Positions 59,682-64,000 of a stretch of DNA of 64,000 nucleotides are shown piece after piece. The translations under genes were made by a program, and so were the position numbers. How positions within the stretch are numbered: the first letter of the stretch is position 1; each line of letters starts with the position of its first letter. The notes beneath the pieces are model-generated. The model ran no database searches. It saw nothing but the letters and a program-made list of their open reading frames with translations, and had not been told where the DNA came from. The stretch is from Stomatobaculum sp. F0698 (lineage in GTDB: Bacteria; Bacillota; Clostridia; Lachnospirales; Lachnospiraceae): positions 62,001 through 126,000 of the forward strand of contig NZ_CP130060.1 of assembly GCF_030644385.1 (NCBI RefSeq), read 5' to 3'.

Positions 59682-59712
59682 CAGCGGGAGCGCAAGCTCC
59701 CGCTGTTTTTTT
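59682..59712 (+). terminator. Intrinsic terminator after tRNA-Gln
   Basis: CAGCGGGAGC and GCTCCCGCTG form a perfect 10-bp stem with a GCAA loop, followed by seven T residues. Confidence 0.94.
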
Positions 59713-59792
59713 AAGGCGTATTCATTCTCTTTTTGTATGTAGGCTCTTATAATACTGCTGTCAGGCAACTGTGTTGAAACGAGGTAAGAGTT

Positions 59793-61562
59793 ATGTATTT
59801 GGAAACAATCAACAGCCCCGCGGACGTCAAAAAATTGAGTGTCGAAGAGCTGACGGCACTCGCGGCGGAAATGCGGGAGGCGCTCATCGTCCGCGCAAGC
59901 CGGCACATGGGACATGTGGGACCGGACCTCGGCTTTATCGAGGCGACCGTTGCGCTCCATGCGGTTTTTTCTTCGCCGGAGGATAAAATCATCTACGACA
60001 TCTCCCACCAGACCTATCCGCACAAGATGCTGACCGGGAGGCGGGAGGCGTATACGGACCCCGCACACTACGACGATGTCTCGGCCTACTCGAACCCGAA
60101 GGAGAGCCCGCACGACTTCTTTGAACTCGGGCACACCTCGGTCTCGATCGATCTTGCGCTCGGCATGGCGAAGGCGAGAAATTTGCTCGGCGGGACGGAG
60201 AAGGTGATTGCGGTCATCGGCGACGGTTCGCTCTCCGGCGGCGAGGCGCTCGAGGGCCTAAACACCGCGGGTGAATTTAAGGGGCAGTTCCTCATTCTGG
60301 TAAACGACAATCAGATGTCGATCGCCGAGAATCACGGCGGACTCTATGCCTCGCTGAAGGCGCTTCGCGATAGCAACGGAACTTCCGAAAACAACCTGTT
60401 CCGCGCGATGGGTCTTGACTACCGCTATGAGGCGGCGGGCAATGACATCGGCGCACTGATTCGGGCGCTGAATGCGGTGAAGGATGTGGATCACCCGCTT
60501 GTGCTCCACATCAATACCCTAAAGGGCAAGGGCTATGAGCCGGCGGAGACCCGAAAGGAGGAGTTCCACTGGCACTTCCCCTTTGACCGGGAGAGCGGCG
60601 AGACCCTGCCGGACTTCCGCTTTGAGGGCGAGAGCTATGAGGAGGCGACCGCAGAGTTTCTTCTAAAGGCAGCGGCAGAGGATCCCGCCGTGCTCGTTTT
60701 AACTTCCGGCGTGCCGGGCACCATCGATTTAACGCCCGAGCGCCGCGCTATGCTCGGCGAGCAGTATCTCGATGTCGGCATTGCGGAACAGACGGCGCTC
60801 GCCGTTGCCTCGGGCGCGGCAAAGCGCGGCGCGAAGCCGGTCTATTTTACGGAGGCAACCTTCTTACAGCGCGCCTACGATCAGCTGGTTCACGATGTTT
60901 GTATCCAGAGGAGCCCGGTCACCATGCTGCTCGGCAGCGCATCGCTCTTCGGTATGAGCGATGTGACGCACAGCGGCGTACTTGCGCTCCCCATGCTCTC
61001 CAATATCCCGGAACTCATTGTGCTTGCGCCGACCTCGCTCGAAGAGTACTTGAGCATGCTCCGCTGGTCCCTGAAGCAGCGGGAAAATCCGGTTGCGATT
61101 CTCATCCCCTCCACCGAACTTTGTCACGCGACGGGTGCGGTACGGGAGAACTTTTCGCTGCCCGCGCACTATGAAATTGTGCGGCGCGGCGGGGAAGCAG
61201 CGATTCTGGCGCCCGGAGATATGCGACTGCTCGGCGGGAAGACCGCGGCTCTCCTCGAAGAGAAGTACGGCATACGCCCAACCCTCATGAACCCGGGGGT
61301 GGTTTCGGATCTCGACGAGGCGCTGCTCCGGGATTTGCGAAAAGAGCATCGCGCGGTGCTGGTTCTGGAGGACGGTCTGCTCTCCGGCGGCTTCGGCGCT
61401 AAGGTCGCGGGCTTTTACGCGGACAGCTCGATGAAGGTTTTACTCCGCGGTCTCCCGAAGGCCTTTTATGACCGCTACCGCATCTCGTCGCTCTTAAAAG
61501 CGCAGGGTATGACGCCGGAGCGGCTTGCGGAAAGCATGGTCAATGCGCTCGGAAAGAACTGA
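59793..61562 (+). CDS. dxs: 1-deoxy-D-xylulose-5-phosphate synthase (or close relative)
   Basis: A 589-residue TPP enzyme of the DXS/transketolase family, which condenses pyruvate with glyceraldehyde-3-phosphate for isoprenoid, thiamine and B6 synthesis. The TPP site is AVIGDGSLSGGEALEGLN, with NDNQMSIAENHGG, then the pyrimidine domain DVGIAEQTALAVASG with the catalytic Glu. YDISHQTYPHKMLTGR replaces the usual DVGHQAYPHK. It is about 30 residues shorter than typical Dxs, so a paralogous variant is possible. GAGGTAAG precedes the ATG. Confidence 0.82.
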   Translation: MYLETINSPADVKKLSVEELTALAAEMREALIVRASRHMGHVGPDLGFIEATVALHAVFSSPEDKIIYDISHQTYPHKMLTGRREAYTDPAHYDDVSAYSNPKESPHDFFELGHTSVSIDLALGMAKARNLLGGTEKVIAVIGDGSLSGGEALEGLNTAGEFKGQFLILVNDNQMSIAENHGGLYASLKALRDSNGTSENNLFRAMGLDYRYEAAGNDIGALIRALNAVKDVDHPLVLHINTLKGKGYEPAETRKEEFHWHFPFDRESGETLPDFRFEGESYEEATAEFLLKAAAEDPAVLVLTSGVPGTIDLTPERRAMLGEQYLDVGIAEQTALAVASGAAKRGAKPVYFTEATFLQRAYDQLVHDVCIQRSPVTMLLGSASLFGMSDVTHSGVLALPMLSNIPELIVLAPTSLEEYLSMLRWSLKQRENPVAILIPSTELCHATGAVRENFSLPAHYEIVRRGGEAAILAPGDMRLLGGKTAALLEEKYGIRPTLMNPGVVSDLDEALLRDLRKEHRAVLVLEDGLLSGGFGAKVAGFYADSSMKVLLRGLPKAFYDRYRISSLLKAQGMTPERLAESMVNALGKN

Positions 61563-61579
61563 ATTTGACAGGAGGCAGG

Positions 61580-62230
61580 ATGAAGCGCTATATCTCGGAC
61601 TTACATTTTTTTCACGACAAGCTAAACCGCGAGATGGACTGCCGGGGCTTTGCCTCCCTCGAGGAAATGCACGCGCATATGATTGCCGCCTGGAATCAAA
61701 CCGTGTCGCCGAAGGACGAGGTGTTTATCCTCGGTGACTTCTCCGTGGGAAAGGCCGAGGAGACCAACGAAGTTGTGCGGCAGTTGAAGGGAGAACTCTA
61801 TCTGCTTCGGGGAAACCACGATTACTATCTCAAAAAGAGCGCTTTTGACCGCAGCCGCTTCCACTGGATTCAGGACTATGCGGAGATTCACGACGAGGGA
61901 AGAAAGGTGATACTCTCACACTACCCGGTCTTTTGTTACAACGGGCAGAATCGGCTGACCGCGCAGGGAGAGCCGAAGAGCGCCATGCTCTACGGCCATC
62001 TGCACGATACCTTCGATGAGGTGCTCGTGAACCGCTTTATCGCAGAGACAAGGGCGGCAAAGCGCCCGCAGACAGACAGAGAGACAGGGGAGTCCATCGA
62101 AAAGGACATCCCCTGTCTCATGATCAACTGTTTTTGTATGTTTTCGGATTACCGTCCGCTCAGCCTTCGCGAGTGGATAGAGCTTGATCGGCGGCGTCGT
62201 CTCACTGCGCAGCAACGCGATAGCCGATAA
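61580..62230 (+). CDS. Metallophosphoesterase
   Basis: A 216-residue calcineurin-like phosphoesterase. Metal motifs in order are YISDLHFFHD, FILGDFSVGK, LLRGNHDYYL, ILSHYPVF and LYGHLHDT. It hydrolyses phosphoester bonds in an unknown substrate, as in phage-like and bacterial GNHD proteins. AGGAGGCAGG precedes the ATG at 61580. Its 3' end overlaps the convergent degV gene by 29 bases. Confidence 0.9.
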   Translation: MKRYISDLHFFHDKLNREMDCRGFASLEEMHAHMIAAWNQTVSPKDEVFILGDFSVGKAEETNEVVRQLKGELYLLRGNHDYYLKKSAFDRSRFHWIQDYAEIHDEGRKVILSHYPVFCYNGQNRLTAQGEPKSAMLYGHLHDTFDEVLVNRFIAETRAAKRPQTDRETGESIEKDIPCLMINCFCMFSDYRPLSLREWIELDRRRRLTAQQRDSR

Positions 62231-63047
62231 TCATGCCGTTTTGTTCGGCATAGAAGCAGTCAAGCCCGCCGGCCGGACGAACTTCGACCGAAGCAGACTG
62301 AAACGCTTCCCGGATGGCGCTGGCGAGCGCCTCGGCGACCGGTTGATTCAGGCAGTGCACAATTACGACTTCCTGAACGGCGCGCCCCTTTTCCCTGAGG
62401 TCTTGGACTATGCTGTCCAGGACCTTTTTTGTGCCGCGGACCTTGCCCTTGATTTGTATGGTCCCCTCGGGAGTCGCGATGCCCACGCCCCAAAAGCCGA
62501 GGGTATTTGCGAGAAAACCGGTCAGGCGGCTCATGCGCCCGTTTCGAATCAGATTGTTAAACGAGGAGAGCGCATAGACGATGAAGGTGCGGTCTATGAG
62601 GGCCGGAATGCGGGAGATGATTTCCGCGTAATCCAGGCCGTCCAGAATCATGCGCGCGGTCTCGCGGATTAAGAGCATAATCGAAGGTCCGTCCGTTCGC
62701 GTATTAAAGACGGTGATGCGCTTTCCGGGCTCTTCTTCCTCGACCATGAGGCGGGCAGTCTCGGCACTCTGGAAACTGCCGGAGAGCTCGGAGGAAATGG
62801 TGAAGGCAATCACATCGCCGGGTTTCCGGAAGGCCTCCGCAAAGGAAGCGGGAGAGGGGCAGGAGGTGCGTGCGGTCTTGCTCTTTTGTAGATCCTCCAT
62901 CATCTCCGGGATGACAATGTTGCCGTCGTCCACGTATTCATGATTGTCGGTGTAGAGGTAAAAGGGGACGCTCTGATACAGAATATCATCGCGCTGTTCT
63001 TCAAAGCGTATGTCGTCGCAGCTGGAATCGGTCACGATATTCCACAT
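62202..63047 (-). CDS. DegV-family fatty-acid-binding protein
   Basis: A 281-residue DegV protein. WNIVTDSSCDD at the N-terminus, the TSCPSPASFAEAF loop, ITISSELSGSFQSAETAR and the IKGKVRGTKKVL region are family marks. DegV (FakB-like) proteins bind fatty acids, and some present them to the FakA kinase. CAGGAGGT precedes the ATG at 63047; an upstream in-frame ATG lacks such a site. Confidence 0.93.
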   Translation of the reverse strand: MWNIVTDSSCDDIRFEEQRDDILYQSVPFYLYTDNHEYVDDGNIVIPEMMEDLQKSKTARTSCPSPASFAEAFRKPGDVIAFTISSELSGSFQSAETARLMVEEEEPGKRITVFNTRTDGPSIMLLIRETARMILDGLDYAEIISRIPALIDRTFIVYALSSFNNLIRNGRMSRLTGFLANTLGFWGVGIATPEGTIQIKGKVRGTKKVLDSIVQDLREKGRAVQEVVIVHCLNQPVAEALASAIREAFQSASVEVRPAGGLDCFYAEQNGMIIGYRVAAQ

Positions 63048-63180
63048 GTCAGACCTCCTGAGAATGTATTTCATTGTTATCAAGCCATTATAGCGCGAAA
63101 GCGCGCTTGCGTCAAAACCGAAGCGCGGAGGAGATATGTTACAGAAATCTTACAAATACAATACGATTTCATGAGTTTCC

Positions 63181-63209
63181 TTGACTTGAAAAAACGCATT
63201 TTCTAAGAT
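63181..63209 (+). promoter_or_regulatory. Promoter of the Cna-B surface protein gene
   Basis: TTGACT (63181-63186) and TAAGAT (63204-63209) are spaced by 17 bases, about 65 bases before the start codon. Confidence 0.65.
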
Positions 63210-63274
63210 GGGGGAGTCAAACGAATTTTGAATTTGCGGCATATGTCGCTGAAGATGAAAGAAGAGGATTCGGT

Positions 63275-64000
63275 ATGAAGAAGGGATTATTTGCAAAGGT
63301 TTCGCGCAGCTTTGTCGCTTGCGCACTGACTGCGACGGTCGCGGCGCTCAGTTTTCCGTTCAGCGCGTTTGCGGCGGGAAATGCAACACTCTCGCTCCGT
63401 CACTTTACGGCGGGAAGCGGTACGGTCGAGCAGGGCTCGGCAAGCATGCGTGTCTTTTTGGACAGCGCGCCGAGTGAGTACACAGTGACGGACGGAGAGG
63501 GACAGCGGGAAATTCGCTTTGCGACGCTCTCGGATGCGGTCCGTGCGCAGTACGGAGTCGAGGAAGGCTATCTGAGCTACGCGAGCGTAAGCTTGCAGGG
63601 CAATGAGGCTGTGACGATCAGCGGTCTTCCGAACGGAGCAAAGTATCAGGTTCAGGAGGATACCACCGCTCTCGGCGCCGGCTATTCGACGGAACCCTAC
63701 TACTTCAATCGGGAAGGCGCAGTTTCCGAGAACGAGGCGATTGAGGCGGTCAGTGTGGATCATAAGAACGGCGAGACGCCGGTTGTGATTCGAAAGACTT
63801 GGTTGGACGGAAACCGCACGGAGTATCGTCCGAACTCCATCACCGTTCGCATTGACGCGCTGGATCAGAATCAGAAGCTCATCGAGGGACAGTCGAGACT
63901 TGCGGTCTTAAAGCCGAACGCGGACGGACGCTGGTATTTTGTGGAAGGCCTGCACCATCTTGAGAAGGCGACTGCGAACAATGCGCGCCGTGCGAGCGCT
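63275..64000 (+). CDS. Cna-B-domain surface protein, N-terminal part
   Basis: The first 242 residues of a secreted protein that runs off the window. The signal peptide has a basic start and hydrophobic core (FVACALTATVAALSF), with a probable AFA-A cleavage site. An N-terminal region of ~130 residues is followed by a segment near residue 168 (PVVIRKTWLDGNRTEYRPNS) that matches the start of a Cna-B collagen-binding-type beta domain. Such proteins are usually pilins or wall-anchored adhesins with a C-terminal LPxTG motif, which would lie outside the window. AGAGGA precedes the ATG. Confidence 0.85.
   Translation, partial: MKKGLFAKVSRSFVACALTATVAALSFPFSAFAAGNATLSLRHFTAGSGTVEQGSASMRVFLDSAPSEYTVTDGEGQREIRFATLSDAVRAQYGVEEGYLSYASVSLQGNEAVTISGLPNGAKYQVQEDTTALGAGYSTEPYYFNREGAVSENEAIEAVSVDHKNGETPVVIRKTWLDGNRTEYRPNSITVRIDALDQNQKLIEGQSRLAVLKPNADGRWYFVEGLHHLEKATANNARRASA

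Noticed and set aside
1..64000. CRISPR arrays, insertion sequences, prophage or integrative elements
   Set aside because: No repeat-spacer pattern, transposase, integrase or phage structural gene was recognised on either strand.

Overview
The window is a G+C-rich piece of a Firmicutes chromosome, most like a Clostridia/Lachnospiraceae relative. This placement is inferred from gene content and order: rho-rpmE-yqhQ-prmC-prfA, a reversed rubrerythrin beside PerR, YesM/YesN-type sensor pairs, several SBP lipoproteins with Cys lipoboxes, a long (675 aa) urocanase, a MocR regulator divergent from an ECF substrate-binding component, and a Cna-B surface protein. Shine-Dalgarno sites are strong, intrinsic terminators are plentiful, and genes sit in short operons. 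No prophage, insertion sequence, CRISPR array or rRNA was seen. One tRNA gene (Gln, UUG) is present at 59605-59675.

Layout. 1-7575: end of a class II aldolase gene, ilvE, a DNA glycosylase, cbiB, a convergent NYN/LOTUS protein, then a secreted transglutaminase-like protein, rarA and rho. 7706-10903: rpmE, yqhQ, prmC, prfA. 10945-22431: a galactose island with galK, an mgl-type ABC transporter (mglB-mglA-mglC) and a four-gene sensing operon (AraC-type response regulator, histidine kinase, membrane-anchored SBP-like protein, GBP-like lipoprotein). 22365-24149: an unknown protein, reverse rubrerythrin and a PerR-like repressor on the minus strand. 24314-30741: S1 protein, M18 aminopeptidase, a lipoprotein foldase, HAD, cysE, a GIY-YIG protein, a pseudouridine synthase and an unknown helical protein. 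30755-32258: a riboswitch-like leader followed by oadB and a tiny gamma-like subunit. 32454-40512: metY, an EFR1-type ferredoxin, NUDIX, znuA-znuC-znuB plus a lipoprotein, an Rrf2 regulator and a membrane protein. 40652-51831: histidine degradation (hutI, hutU, a large SARP/BTAD-type regulator, hutH, an NhaC-type transporter, hutD). 51882-64000: nitroreductase, cstA, a MoxR/VWA pair, pdxR with its divergent ECF gene, HAD, tRNA-Gln, dxs, a phosphoesterase, DegV and the start of a Cna-B surface protein.

The most striking observation is the mglB product (12403-13719). Read against the canonical galactose-binding protein order, its sequence is circularly permuted. The segment that normally forms the first ~75-80 residues (sugar-binding Tyr/Asp/Phe and the AINLV strand) is at the C-terminus, and the protein begins at the strand that normally follows. 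A canonical-order paralogue nearby (21406-22431) serves as an internal control. The partner permease carries an extra ~230-residue N-terminal coiled coil. Galactose is probably taken up by this variant transporter and phosphorylated by GalK. The kinase-regulator pair with its own SBP-like proteins probably senses the sugar and controls the transporter.

Other points worth checking are a yybP-ykoY-like leader RNA with a mutually exclusive terminator ahead of a Na+-pump subunit, a structured leader ahead of znuA, a shared motif at the three hut promoters, and 21-bp-spaced direct repeats between pdxR and the ECF gene. All assignments come from reading the sequence and remembered family features; no database search was run.
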